The position numbers were made by a program, and so were the translations under genes. Source: DASUNP01 sp035249305 (GTDB taxonomy: Bacteria; Acidobacteriota; Blastocatellia; UBA7656). Taken from it: a DNA stretch of 64,000 bases. Within the stretch, counting starts at the first letter, position 1. Each line of letters begins with the position of its first letter. Location: NCBI GenBank assembly GCA_035249305.1, contig DATFGQ010000113.1, positions 1-64,000 of the forward strand. The letters are read 5' to 3'. The notes beneath the pieces are model-generated. The model had not been told where the DNA came from, ran no database searches, and saw nothing but the letters and a program-made list of their open reading frames with translations. Positions 39,876 to 48,336 of this stretch are shown one piece after another.

Positions 39876-39893
39876 GAAAGAGACGCTGTCGCC

Positions 39894-40811
39894 TCACGCC
39901 TTCGGGTGCGACTTGTCGTAGACCTCCATCAATTTTTCCATAGAGACCTGTGTGTATATCTGCGTCGTCGACAGCCTCGCATGTCCCATCAGCTCTTGAA
40001 TCGCGCGCAAATCTGCGCCGGCAGACAGCAAGTGTGTCGCGAACGAATGGCGCAGCGAGTGCGGGCTGATGTCGTGCGCCATGGCGCATTCGGCCACGTA
40101 CTTATCGATCATGCGGCCCACGGACCGGGTTGTGATCCGCGTGCCCTGATAGTTCATAAACAGCGCCATCGGGTCGCGCTGGTCTTCGGGCGCTTCTATG
40201 AGCAGCTCGCCGCGCACGCCCAGGTAATCTTGCAGCGCCTCTTTAGCCTTCGACCCGAAAGGCACTATCCGCTCCTTCCGCCGCTTGCCGCGCAGCCGCA
40301 CGGTCTCGTTTCTGAAATCTATGTCGTCAAGATTGATGCTCGTAAGCTCCTGCACGCGACAGCCCGTGGCGTAGAGCATCTCAAGTATCGCGCGGTCACG
40401 TTTGCCGAGCACCGTTTCGGTGTCGGGCGTCTCTATAAAGCGGATCACTTCGTCGACCGACAGGGCTTTGGGGAGTTTCTGCGGCAGCCTCGGCCCGGCA
40501 ACGATCTTTGCCGGGTTCATTTCGAGGACCTGTTCGCGGCACAAGAATCTGAAGAAGGTGCGCAACGTCGCAAGCTTGCGCGCGATCGAGGTCTTCTTCT
40601 TTTTCGCCTCATAGAGTTTCGCCAGATACCCGCGGATCGTGATGTGGTCTATGTCTCTTATGTCGACCTCGCGGCGGTTTCCCGAAGAGTCTACGGGGCA
40701 GAGGTAATCGTAAAACTGTTCCAGGTCGCTCATGTAGTTGCGCAGCGTGTGAGCGGAGACGTTGCGCTCATACTTCAGGTGATCGCCGAACCGGCTCATA
40801 TATTCTTGCAT
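39894..40811 (-). CDS. xerC: Tyrosine recombinase, XerC/XerD-like
   Basis: A site-specific recombinase, probably resolving chromosome dimers at dif. The 305-residue product has an N-terminal SAM-like core-binding domain (DHLKYERNVSAHTLRNYMSDLEQF). The C-terminal catalytic domain has Arg in ATGCRVQEL, Lys in RGKRRKERIVPFG, His-x-x-Arg in PHSLRHSFATHL, His in MGHARLSTTQIYTQV and that segment's tyrosine as nucleophile. I chose the ATG at 40811 with GGGAG 7 bases upstream. Length and motif spacing fit housekeeping XerC/D better than an integron or phage integrase. Which of XerC or XerD it is cannot be decided. A repeat element sits directly downstream. Confidence 0.9.
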   Translation of the reverse strand: MQEYMSRFGDHLKYERNVSAHTLRNYMSDLEQFYDYLCPVDSSGNRREVDIRDIDHITIRGYLAKLYEAKKKKTSIARKLATLRTFFRFLCREQVLEMNPAKIVAGPRLPQKLPKALSVDEVIRFIETPDTETVLGKRDRAILEMLYATGCRVQELTSINLDDIDFRNETVRLRGKRRKERIVPFGSKAKEALQDYLGVRGELLIEAPEDQRDPMALFMNYQGTRITTRSVGRMIDKYVAECAMAHDISPHSLRHSFATHLLSAGADLRAIQELMGHARLSTTQIYTQVSMEKLMEVYDKSHPKA

Positions 40812-40935
40812 GATGAGACTCCCAAGCCGCCTGGCTTGAGCAAAACGGGGATGCCACAATTCTAAGGCCAAATGCCGGCTGCGCGCCATTGCTCGTCGAC
40901 CTTCGTGGAAGTATTATGTTTTACAGATTAAAGAT

Positions 40936-41856
40936 TCAAACGCCCCGGCGCATCTTCATCGCGGTGAGGGTGTTCTTCATCAACATAGCGATCGTGAGCG
41001 GGCCGACACCGCCTGGAACGGGCGTTAGATAGCCGGCTACTTCCGCCGCCTCGCGCGGGTTCACGTCGCCTACGAGCGTGTAGCCGTTCTTCGCGAAGGC
41101 CGCGCGCCGCTTCTGGTCGTCGCCGAAAAACCGCTCAAGGTCTTTCTCCTCGGTGACACGGTTTGTGCCCACGTCTATGACCACCGCGCCGGGCTTTATG
41201 TAGTTGCGGTCGACCATGCCCGCTCGGCCTATCGCGGCGACGAGTATGTCGGCCGTGCGTGCAACGCTAGGGAGGTCGGGCGTGCGCGAATGGCAGACGG
41301 TCACCGTCGCGTTGCGGTGCAAGAGGAGCAGAGACATCGGGAGGCCGACTATGCGGCTGCGGCCGATTATGACGGCGCGCGCGCCTTCGATCTTGATCTC
41401 GTAGCGGTCGAGCATCTCGATTATCCCGGCGGGCGTGCAGGCTCTCAGGCCGGGCTCGTTTATCGCCAGCCGCCCGAGGTTTACCGCGTGGAACCCGTCG
41501 ACATCTTTCGCGGGGTCGACTAGATCAAGGACCAGCGCGCTATCGACCTGGCGCGGGAGCGGCAGTTGTACGAGTATGCCGTCTATGTCGTCGCGCGCGT
41601 TCAGGTCGCGGACCAGCGCGAGCAGCTCGTCGGTCGTCGCGGTCTCGGCCATCTCGATCTTCTCGGAATAGAGCCCGAGTTCAGCGCATGTCTTGACCTT
41701 GTTTGAGACGTAGATATGCGAGGCGGGGTCATTGCCTACGAGCACAGCGGCAAGGCCCGGCCTGAGCCCGCGCTTCGAGTATTCGGCCACCTCTCGCGCC
41801 ACTTCATCTTTTATCGCGCGGGCGACGATAGCGCCTTCGAGTAACTTCGCAGCCAT
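40936..41856 (-). CDS. folD: Bifunctional methylenetetrahydrofolate dehydrogenase / cyclohydrolase
   Basis: A cytoplasmic enzyme interconverting 5,10-methylene-, methenyl- and 10-formyl-tetrahydrofolate. The 306-residue product has the signature GNDPASHIYVSNKVKTCAEL with the catalytic Lys, the second signature PVPGGVGPLT, and the NAD(P)-binding loop IIGRSRIVGLPMSLLL. ATG at 41856 has GAGG about 9 bases upstream (a TTG precedes it). It supplies the cofactor used by TrmFO, encoded elsewhere in the window. DUF2442 lies 18 bases upstream, so the three genes Uma2, DUF2442 and folD may share a transcript. Confidence 0.96.
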   Translation of the reverse strand: MAAKLLEGAIVARAIKDEVAREVAEYSKRGLRPGLAAVLVGNDPASHIYVSNKVKTCAELGLYSEKIEMAETATTDELLALVRDLNARDDIDGILVQLPLPRQVDSALVLDLVDPAKDVDGFHAVNLGRLAINEPGLRACTPAGIIEMLDRYEIKIEGARAVIIGRSRIVGLPMSLLLLHRNATVTVCHSRTPDLPSVARTADILVAAIGRAGMVDRNYIKPGAVVIDVGTNRVTEEKDLERFFGDDQKRRAAFAKNGYTLVGDVNPREAAEVAGYLTPVPGGVGPLTIAMLMKNTLTAMKMRRGV

Positions 41857-41874
41857 CAACCAGACCTCAAAGAG

Positions 41875-42180
41875 TTAAGCAGCTTCCCAATCAACACCGG
41901 CCATCAGATTTGCAACCGATAAATCTTCATCTAATTCCGGCCAGTGCAAACTTATGCCGCCGCCGATCTCATACACGGCGCGCTGCTGCGCGGTTGCTTC
42001 ATGCAATGAGGGAAACCATATGAGCGGAACGCTGATGATGCGCCCGTCCGTGAGAAAGACATGCATCATCTCGTCATCAAATTCTAAAGACTTCGCCAGG
42101 GCAGTTGTCGGCACATACGCCCGCCGCGCCCCTGATTTATCCTTAACCGAAGTATTCATTCCAAGCTTATCTTTATACAT
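41875..42180 (-). CDS. DUF2442 protein
   Basis: A small protein of 101 residues (from the ATG at 42180; the ATG at 42159, MNTSVKDKSG, is an alternative). The DUF2442 core is visible as SLEFDDEMMHVFLTDGRIISVPLIWFPSLHEA and the C-terminal ISLHWPELDEDLSVANLMAG. The function is unknown; members often sit beside small toxin-like genes. Here it follows a Uma2-family nuclease-fold gene after 12 bases, strongly suggesting coexpression. Confidence 0.88.
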   Translation of the reverse strand: MYKDKLGMNTSVKDKSGARRAYVPTTALAKSLEFDDEMMHVFLTDGRIISVPLIWFPSLHEATAQQRAVYEIGGGISLHWPELDEDLSVANLMAGVDWEAA

Positions 42181-42195
42181 CACTCTGAAATTGAA

Positions 42196-42759
42196 TTACT
42201 CTTGCTCTTCTGGGAATAAGTCGTCCACGGCAAGCGACCACCCCGGCACTGCTTCACCGGCGTCGGCCATCTCGCCGCGGCGGAAGATGATCGGGTTATC
42301 AGGGTCGTTGGCGAAGTATGCTTTAATCACATCAGGGCCGAGCAGGTCCACGTCCCAGACACAGAGCGTCCCCGCCGCGAAGTAATCTTGCCGCTTTTTT
42401 CTTATCTGTTGCTCCGCGCGCGGGCCGTAACCTGTATCGCTCCTCACCTCTACGGCAAAAACCGGCGCCCCTTCCAAAAACTTCATGCCCGCAGGCTTGC
42501 CCGTGTACCAGGCCGCGTCGGGGCTGAAGGATCTGCGGTCGGACAGATCGACTATAAAGCCTGCGTTGTCAGATAACGCATAACCGGATTTAGTGCGGCG
42601 TGAGTGATCGCGCAGGCTGACAAATATTTCGCCGGCGGCGTAGTTAGGCAGGTAACCTGATGGAGCCATCCGCACGAGCGCTTCATTGACGATTTCAGCT
42701 TTGCCATTCTCTGGCAAATGATAGAGGTCCTCAACGGTTGCCTGGGTCTTAGTCGTCAT
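42196..42759 (-). CDS. Uma2-family PD-(D/E)XK nuclease-like protein
   Basis: A 187-residue member of the Uma2 family (restriction-endonuclease-like fold). The family pattern includes an N-terminal LYHLPENGKAEIVNEAL, then FSPDAAWYTG. The catalytic-core-like stretch VFAVEVRSD has the acid pair, and the following basic segment is QIRKKRQDYFAAGTLCVWDVD. The substrate and role of Uma2 proteins are not established. It is adjacent to DUF2442. The family is very common in Cyanobacteria and also found in Acidobacteriota and Chloroflexota, often in many copies. Confidence 0.88.
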   Translation of the reverse strand: MTTKTQATVEDLYHLPENGKAEIVNEALVRMAPSGYLPNYAAGEIFVSLRDHSRRTKSGYALSDNAGFIVDLSDRRSFSPDAAWYTGKPAGMKFLEGAPVFAVEVRSDTGYGPRAEQQIRKKRQDYFAAGTLCVWDVDLLGPDVIKAYFANDPDNPIIFRRGEMADAGEAVPGWSLAVDDLFPEEQE

Positions 42760-42894
42760 GGTTTAACCTCACGGCGCAATCATAGCACAGTTGAAACCGC
42801 GCCGGAGAGTCGTGTAACATCATCCCTGCGAGCCCTGCTGCTCGCAGCAAACTTACGATCTCAAACCACTTCTATCAGACCGGGTGAGGGCAGT

Positions 42895-44151
42895 ATGAAT
42901 AAGAGGGTGACACTGGCGTTTATCACTTTCGGCCTACTGGCAATGGCCGCTTCAACCACGGGGCCGCTTCCGACGATCAGTCGCGTCGAGGCCCAGACCG
43001 CGTTCGGGGCGCAGCGCACTCCCGCGCTCGAAATCGACCGCTCGAACAACCTCTACTTGTTCTCGTCGACGGCCACCCTGCCGGCGGGCGCTGGCCGGCC
43101 CGGCAGCCAGATATTTCTCACCACGTCTAAGAACGGCGGGGTGAATTGGGACAACTTCCCGCTCACGCGCAACCTGTCTAAATCTCCCGGCGAAGCCTTC
43201 GGCCCTTCGGTGGCTATCAACAAGAAAGGCAAGACGCGCATCTACGTCACGTATCACGACAACCAGGATGGGCCGACGCAGGTCTACTTTATCCAGCCGA
43301 AGAAGGGGACGAAGTTCAGACGCCCGCGCAACATCACGACGCACAACGGCGGGGCCTTCTCGCCGCGCGTCGCGCTCGATTCTAGCGAGGCCGTAAACAT
43401 CGTCTGGGGTGACATACCGACAGGGCAAAAGCAGGTCGTCTTCGTCCGCTCGACCGACCTTGGCGCGAGCTTCAGCGCGCCTCTGAACGTCTCCCGCTCG
43501 TCGGGCGACGCCTTCGACCCCGAGATTGCGATAGATCCCGGCGACAACATCAACGTCGCATGGGAAGACACGACGCCGGGCGTGAGCGTGATAATGTTCG
43601 CTCGCTCTACGGACCGAGGCGAGACGTTCTCGACGCCTTCGCGCGTCTCGACGGGCGAGGGCCGCGCCATCGAAGCGCACGTCTTTACAAACAGCGCCGG
43701 GCACATCTTCCTCACCTGGGTCGATGAAAGCGAGGGCGACCGCCAGGCATACTTCTCGCGCTCGACCGATGGCGGCGCTACCTTTTCCGAGCCCATCAAC
43801 GTGAGCCAGAAGCCCGGCGCGGAGATCAGCAAGCCCGTCATCACGGCCTCGGGCGATACGGTCTACGTCGCTTTCCAAAACGACAGGCGCGGCGACAAGC
43901 AGGTCTTCCTGACAAAGTCTACGAACGGGGGCGTCAGCTTCTCGAACCCCGTGCAGGTCTCTCGCTCGAACAACGACGTTTCAGGCGGCCGCGCGCACAG
44001 CCCCGCGATCGTGATAGACGGCCGAGGCGTGTTACACGTCGCATGGATAGACAGCTCCGTCATCGGCGCGGACGAGGGCCTAGTCATCTACGCCAACACG
44101 AATAACGGCCAGAGGTTTTCGCAGCACATAGTCATCTTATCGGTCCTTTAA
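42895..44151 (+). CDS. Exported sialidase-like beta-propeller protein
   Basis: A secreted 418-residue protein. The signal peptide spans about residues 1-32 (ending SRVEAQ). Repeated blades each contain a variant of the Asp box or BNR pattern: TSKNGGVNWDNF, STDLGASFSAPLNVSRS, STDRGETFSTPSRVST, STDGGATFSEPINVSQ and STNGGVSFSNPVQVSRS. A six-bladed propeller is likely. The catalytic arginines and Tyr/Glu pair of true sialidases are not evident, so binding or an unknown hydrolase role is as likely. GAGGG precedes the ATG by about 5 bases. A clear terminator follows. Confidence 0.82.
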   Translation: MNKRVTLAFITFGLLAMAASTTGPLPTISRVEAQTAFGAQRTPALEIDRSNNLYLFSSTATLPAGAGRPGSQIFLTTSKNGGVNWDNFPLTRNLSKSPGEAFGPSVAINKKGKTRIYVTYHDNQDGPTQVYFIQPKKGTKFRRPRNITTHNGGAFSPRVALDSSEAVNIVWGDIPTGQKQVVFVRSTDLGASFSAPLNVSRSSGDAFDPEIAIDPGDNINVAWEDTTPGVSVIMFARSTDRGETFSTPSRVSTGEGRAIEAHVFTNSAGHIFLTWVDESEGDRQAYFSRSTDGGATFSEPINVSQKPGAEISKPVITASGDTVYVAFQNDRRGDKQVFLTKSTNGGVSFSNPVQVSRSNNDVSGGRAHSPAIVIDGRGVLHVAWIDSSVIGADEGLVIYANTNNGQRFSQHIVILSVL

Positions 44152-44158
44152 AGAAAGG

Positions 44159-44196
44159 CGGGCGGCCGAAGCCTCGCTCTCTTCGCCGCCCTTCTT
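44159..44196 (+). terminator. Rho-independent terminator
   Basis: GGGCGGCCGAAG pairs imperfectly with CTTCGCCGCCC and is followed by TTCTTTCGT, directly after the propeller protein gene. Confidence 0.65.
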
Positions 44197-44269
44197 TCGT
44201 AGTTGCAGCCGCTCACTCAAAAGCCATAAGAAATTCGTTTACGAGTTCCGACTGAGGAGGAAACTAACG

Positions 44270-46561
44270 ATGAATACTCGCTGGCAAAGCCCGCGCACAG
44301 CCATACTCTTTGTCTGCTTAACGCTCGCGCTCGCCGCCGCCGCGCTCGCGCAAACTACAGGCGCAGGGAAGCGGCCGATGACCTTCATGGACATACTCGC
44401 GATGCGCCAGGTCGCTAGCCCCGCCGTCAGTCCCGACGGCAAGTGGGTGCTCTACACGCTGTCGACGCCCGATTGGAAGACCGCGAAAAGCTATACGGAC
44501 GTTTATCTGGTTTCGACCGACGCGGGCGCGCACTCGACGCGCCAGATGACCTTCACCAAAGAGAAGAACGAGACTACGCCTCGCTGGTCGCGTGACGGGC
44601 GCTTGTTCGTCTTCGCGTCGAACCGCGACGCGCCCGCCGCGTCGGCGAACCAGAACCAGCTCTACTTGATGCGCCCCGACGGCGGCGAAGCGCGGCGGCT
44701 TACGGACGCCAAAGACGGCGCAGGGCAGTTCGCCTTCAGCCGCGATGGGAAGTGGCTCGCCTTTTCCGCGGGCAAGAATGACGAGCAGCAGGTCTGGGTC
44801 ATCCCCGTCGCGAACATAGAGAACGAATCGCCTCGCCAGCTCATCAAGCACGCCACCCCCGTAAGCTCGTGGCAGTTTTCGCCCGACAGCAGGCGCATAT
44901 ATTTCCTCGCGCCCGAGAGCGCCGACAAAGACAACCGCGAGCGCAAGGAGAAGAAGTTCGACGTGCGCGTCAGAAACGAAGACTCGCCGCTCGCGCACCT
45001 CTGGGCCTTCGACATAGAGACGGGCAAGGAGAGCCGCGTCACTTCCGGGAGCCAGTACAGCGTCTCCGACGTGACGGTGTCGAAAGACTCGCGGTGGGTC
45101 GCCTTTCGCGCGACGCCCAACGACCGCTACGCGCGCACCGTGACGGAAGAAGACATCTACGGCGACCTCTATCTCGTAGAGGCCGCGACGGGGCGAATGG
45201 AGCGGCTAACGGACAACAAAGAGATAGGCGAGAGCGCGCTCCGTTTTTCGCCCGACAGCCGGTGGATCGCTTTTTCGGCCGCCGACGATTTCACGTATTT
45301 TCGCAACGGCCGCATATACCTGCGCGCGGTCGATGACGCGGGAGGCAAGTGGAAAAAGCTCGGCTCGGATTTTGACGGCGATCTGTCGGTCGGCTTCTGG
45401 TCGAAAGACGGAAAGACGATCTATTTCAACGAAGGGCTGCGCGCCACCATCCAGCTCATGTCGGTCGCAACGGACACGGGCCGAGTCACGCAAGTAACGC
45501 GCGAGCAGGCGTCGCTCTCGGCCAATCAAGACGATGACACGGGGATGGTACTCATCAACTACTCCGACACAGTGACGCCGCAAACTATATATGCGGTCGC
45601 GTCCATAGACAAAGCAGGAAGCCGCGCCGCGTGGAAACAACTGACCGACGCGAACCCGCAGGTGAAGGGCTTCGAGCTCGGCCAGACCGAGACCGTGCAG
45701 TGGAAATCGAGCGACGGCCGCATGGTCGAGGGGCTCCTGGTCAAGCCCGTAGGCTACGCGCAAGGCAAGCGGTATCCGCTGATCGTTCAGATTCACGGCG
45801 GGCCCGCGAGCGCCGTCGCGTTGAACTTCAACGCGAGTGCCGGGTATTACTCGCACGTCTACGCGGGGGCCGGGTACGCCTGCCTCCTGCCGAATTACCG
45901 CGGCTCGACGGGCTACGGCGAGCGGCACAAGATGGAGATAAGCGGCGATTATTTCCGCCTCGGCTACGACGACATCATGACGGGCGTGGACCATCTGATC
46001 GCGATCGGTTTAGTCGACGCCGACAAGATGGGCGTGATGGGGTGGAGCGCGGGCGGCCACTGGTCGAACTGGATCTTGACGCACACGAACAGGTTCAAAG
46101 CCATCTCGTCGGGCGCGGGCGCAGTCAACTGGATCTCCATGTACGCGCAGAGCGACATACAGCGCAACCGCGAGTTTTATTACCGTGGTCTTCCTTACGA
46201 CAACTTCGAGCACTACTGGGACGTGTCGCCGCTCAAGTACATCAAGAACGCCCGGACGCCGACCCTCATTCACGTAGTCGACGGCGACCCGCGCGTGCCG
46301 CGCCCGCAGAGCGAAGAGCTCCACATGGCGCTCAAGAAGTTAGGCGTGCCGACCGAGCTTTTCGTGTACCCAGGCACGACGCACGGCATCACAGAGCCGC
46401 GCAATCAACTGGTGAAGATGGTTTCGGAGTTCAACTGGTTCGAAAAATGGATTCGCGGCAAGCAAGGCTGGTTCGAATGGCGCGAGCTGCTCTCGACGCT
46501 CAAAGACGACAAGGCCGAAGAGAAGAAGAAGGAGACCCCCGACGCGGCGAAAGAGCCGTAA
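44270..46561 (+). CDS. Exported S9 family dipeptidyl/acylaminoacyl-peptidase-like enzyme
   Basis: A 763-residue secreted serine peptidase. The signal peptide ends LAAAALAQ. The propeller contains PD40 repeats (PAVSPDGKWVLYTLS, PRWSRDGRLFVFAS, FAFSRDGKWLAFSA, WQFSPDSRRIYFLA). The hydrolase domain has QIHGGPASA, the nucleophile Ser593 in GWSAGGH, the acid in VDGDPRVPRPQ and the histidine in PGTTHGI. The C-terminal tail is Lys/Glu-rich. The start has GAGGAAACTAACG upstream. A cupin gene follows after 25 bases, likely cotranscribed. It is distantly similar to the other S9 gene at 36889. Confidence 0.92.
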   Translation: MNTRWQSPRTAILFVCLTLALAAAALAQTTGAGKRPMTFMDILAMRQVASPAVSPDGKWVLYTLSTPDWKTAKSYTDVYLVSTDAGAHSTRQMTFTKEKNETTPRWSRDGRLFVFASNRDAPAASANQNQLYLMRPDGGEARRLTDAKDGAGQFAFSRDGKWLAFSAGKNDEQQVWVIPVANIENESPRQLIKHATPVSSWQFSPDSRRIYFLAPESADKDNRERKEKKFDVRVRNEDSPLAHLWAFDIETGKESRVTSGSQYSVSDVTVSKDSRWVAFRATPNDRYARTVTEEDIYGDLYLVEAATGRMERLTDNKEIGESALRFSPDSRWIAFSAADDFTYFRNGRIYLRAVDDAGGKWKKLGSDFDGDLSVGFWSKDGKTIYFNEGLRATIQLMSVATDTGRVTQVTREQASLSANQDDDTGMVLINYSDTVTPQTIYAVASIDKAGSRAAWKQLTDANPQVKGFELGQTETVQWKSSDGRMVEGLLVKPVGYAQGKRYPLIVQIHGGPASAVALNFNASAGYYSHVYAGAGYACLLPNYRGSTGYGERHKMEISGDYFRLGYDDIMTGVDHLIAIGLVDADKMGVMGWSAGGHWSNWILTHTNRFKAISSGAGAVNWISMYAQSDIQRNREFYYRGLPYDNFEHYWDVSPLKYIKNARTPTLIHVVDGDPRVPRPQSEELHMALKKLGVPTELFVYPGTTHGITEPRNQLVKMVSEFNWFEKWIRGKQGWFEWRELLSTLKDDKAEEKKKETPDAAKEP

Positions 46562-46586
46562 CGCGATTTCAAAGGAGATCAGTTCT

Positions 46587-47030
46587 GTGAAACGTCCGGC
46601 TGCGCTCGTCGTCACTCTGGACGCCGTGAAAAAAGACGCGGCGCTTAAGCCCGGCGGCCGGGGCGCAAGAAAGCTGCTCGTCACGGAGCTCTACCCCGAA
46701 ACCGAGCGAGAGGCGACCGAAGTCTTATGGACGCCTCCCGCCGCCGGGGAGCGTTGCCCGGTCCAGGTGAGTGAGAACGCGGAGTCGGCCGTCTTCACGG
46801 AGCGGGCCTCGCAGGACCGGCATTACCACCGCGAGGCTACGGAGATTTATCTGGTCGTCGAAGGCGATATGACGATAGAGGTCGAAGGCACTGATTACAG
46901 GCTCGCGGCCGGCGACATGATCTTGGTCAACCCCGGCGCGGCGCACGAAGTCAAACCCGGTGAGGATAGATTCATCTGCCGCGTCATCGCCGTGAACTCC
47001 GGAGGTCCCGCCGATAAGTTCCTCGCTTAA
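46587..47030 (+). CDS. Cupin-domain protein
   Basis: A small (147-residue) single-domain cupin. The metal site is visible as HYHREATEIYLVVEGDMTIEVEG (cupin motif 1, with two His and a Glu) and MILVNPGAAHEV (motif 2, with a His). It starts at a GTG with AAAGGAG about 9 bases upstream. It could be a sugar isomerase-like or dioxygenase-like protein; the substrate is unknown. It converges on the second VWFA gene with only 18 bases between the stops. Confidence 0.85.
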   Translation: MKRPAALVVTLDAVKKDAALKPGGRGARKLLVTELYPETEREATEVLWTPPAAGERCPVQVSENAESAVFTERASQDRHYHREATEIYLVVEGDMTIEVEGTDYRLAAGDMILVNPGAAHEVKPGEDRFICRVIAVNSGGPADKFLA

Positions 47031-47048
47031 GTTTCTCGCTTCGTGAAT

Positions 47049-48005
47049 CTATTTCGCCGGGCGGTAGCCTTTAGGGTGGTGCAGGTGCACGTCGGATTCG
47101 GCCGTCACTTCTATTCGGCGAAAGCCTGATCGCGTGTTCGAGCTTCGGTAAGTTATCACCCACTGCAACCCCATCAGCTCCTTAAGGTCTTTGAGGTACG
47201 GCTCGAAGCTCACGAAGTCCGTGCCTGAAAAGAATGCCTCTCCGCCCGTCTCGTCCGCCAGCCGGTTCAACGAGCCCTGGCCGAAGTTCGACGCGATGCG
47301 GCTCGATCCCGTCACCCCGACCGAAGGCGCGTAAAAGGTGAAGACGGCGACGCCGCGCCGCTGCGCGTCGGCGATCGCGCGGTCGAGGTCTATGGAGAGC
47401 GTAGGGCTCGCGCTGGAAAACCCTCTTGAAATGTCGAGCCCGTCGGAGACCAGCAAGATCATTCGCCTGCCCTCGGGCTCCGCGTCGAACCGCTTCAAAG
47501 CTTCGCGCACTTCTACGTAAGGGTTGAAAGGCGCGCTCGACGCGCTGCTCTTAATTATGCGCAGCGAGTCGGCCGCGCGCTGGCGGTCCGTGGTGAAATC
47601 CTGCGTGACGTTGATGCTCCCTGCCGTCAGATACCCTGTCATCACGCGCGAGCCTTCGGGCAGGCCGCGGATAAACTCTTTGATCTGTTTGATCTCGTTG
47701 TTGACGCGCGTCACCAGATCATCCTGAATCAAAACGGCGAGCACCAGAGGCGCTTCCGACGCGCGCTTCGCGGATAGAATCTGCTGGGGGCGCTTCTCTT
47801 CCCGCACTGAAAAATCGCCCGGCTGGAGCGCGCCCGCCGCCTGGCGCGTGCGGTCGCTGTGCGGGTGGGCCGTCACAAGTATAGTCACTTCGCTCCCATC
47901 GACGCGGAGCCTTCGCGATTTATCCTGCGCGCTCACGCCCGCGATCAGAAAAAGAGTTGCGACGGCGGCTGCCACGGCCGGGGCAATGATAGTTTTCTGT
48001 CTCAT
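47049..48005 (-). CDS. Exported VWFA-type protein
   Basis: A paralogue of the product at 24272-25315 (318 residues). The signal peptide is VAAAVATLFLIAGVSAQ. A beta-sandwich (VTILVTAHPHSDRTRQAAGALQ) precedes the VWA domain. The usual MIDAS DxSxS is altered to IQDDLVTRV, while a later LVSDGLDISRG resembles the acidic loop. So metal binding by the canonical site is doubtful. It ends in VITYRSSNTRSGFRRIEV and a YRPAK tail like its paralogue. GAGGAG lies 9 bases before the ATG at 48005. The extracellular function is unknown. Confidence 0.8.
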   Translation of the reverse strand: MRQKTIIAPAVAAAVATLFLIAGVSAQDKSRRLRVDGSEVTILVTAHPHSDRTRQAAGALQPGDFSVREEKRPQQILSAKRASEAPLVLAVLIQDDLVTRVNNEIKQIKEFIRGLPEGSRVMTGYLTAGSINVTQDFTTDRQRAADSLRIIKSSASSAPFNPYVEVREALKRFDAEPEGRRMILLVSDGLDISRGFSSASPTLSIDLDRAIADAQRRGVAVFTFYAPSVGVTGSSRIASNFGQGSLNRLADETGGEAFFSGTDFVSFEPYLKDLKELMGLQWVITYRSSNTRSGFRRIEVTAESDVHLHHPKGYRPAK

Positions 48006-48336
48006 ATCTTTATTCTCCTCAAACCACATTAAAATTCTAACGCGCCCGCGCGGCTCTAGCCACCCGGAGAAGTCCTGAGTGCTGAGTGCTGAGTGCTGAG
48101 AGAGTGTGTGAAAAGCCCCGCAGGGGCTCGATGTTTGTAGAAGGGTCGCGTAACCATTATTCAACTCCTACGGAGTTGGGGCGTATTTACGCTATTGTTC
48201 TACAAACATCGGGCTCCTACGGAGCCGAGTAGCTTACTATTACTCAGCACTCGGAGCCGAGTAGCTTACTATTACTCAGCACTCAGCACTCAGCACTCAG
48301 GACTTTTCTTGATCTGTGTGGTAGTTTATAGAACCT
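48006..48336. other. 331-base divergent intergenic region
   Basis: The gap between the VWFA gene and the DUF3179 gene is almost completely filled by heptad element copy 2 (48070-48305). Only about 30 bases separate the element from the DUF3179 ATG, and about 65 bases separate it from the VWFA start. Promoters for either gene must therefore lie within or next to the element. I saw no clear -35/-10 pair. Confidence 0.5.
48070..48305. repeat. Heptad-bounded intergenic element, copy 2 (inverted relative to copy 1)
   Basis: It begins AAGTCCTGAGTGCTGAGTG and ends with the inverted form GCACTCAGGACTT. It is the reverse complement of 11656-11913 with divergence in the middle. It contains CCCCGCAGGGG, AACTCCTACGGAGTT and GGCTCCTACGGAGCC palindromes. 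A local tandem duplication of GGAGCCGAGTAGCTTACTAT plus TACTCAGCACTC (about 48213-48276) is seen only here. Confidence 0.75.

Noticed and set aside
39894..40811. Phage or integron integrase
   Set aside because: Length and motif order fit XerC/XerD; no att sites, tRNA or phage genes are nearby.
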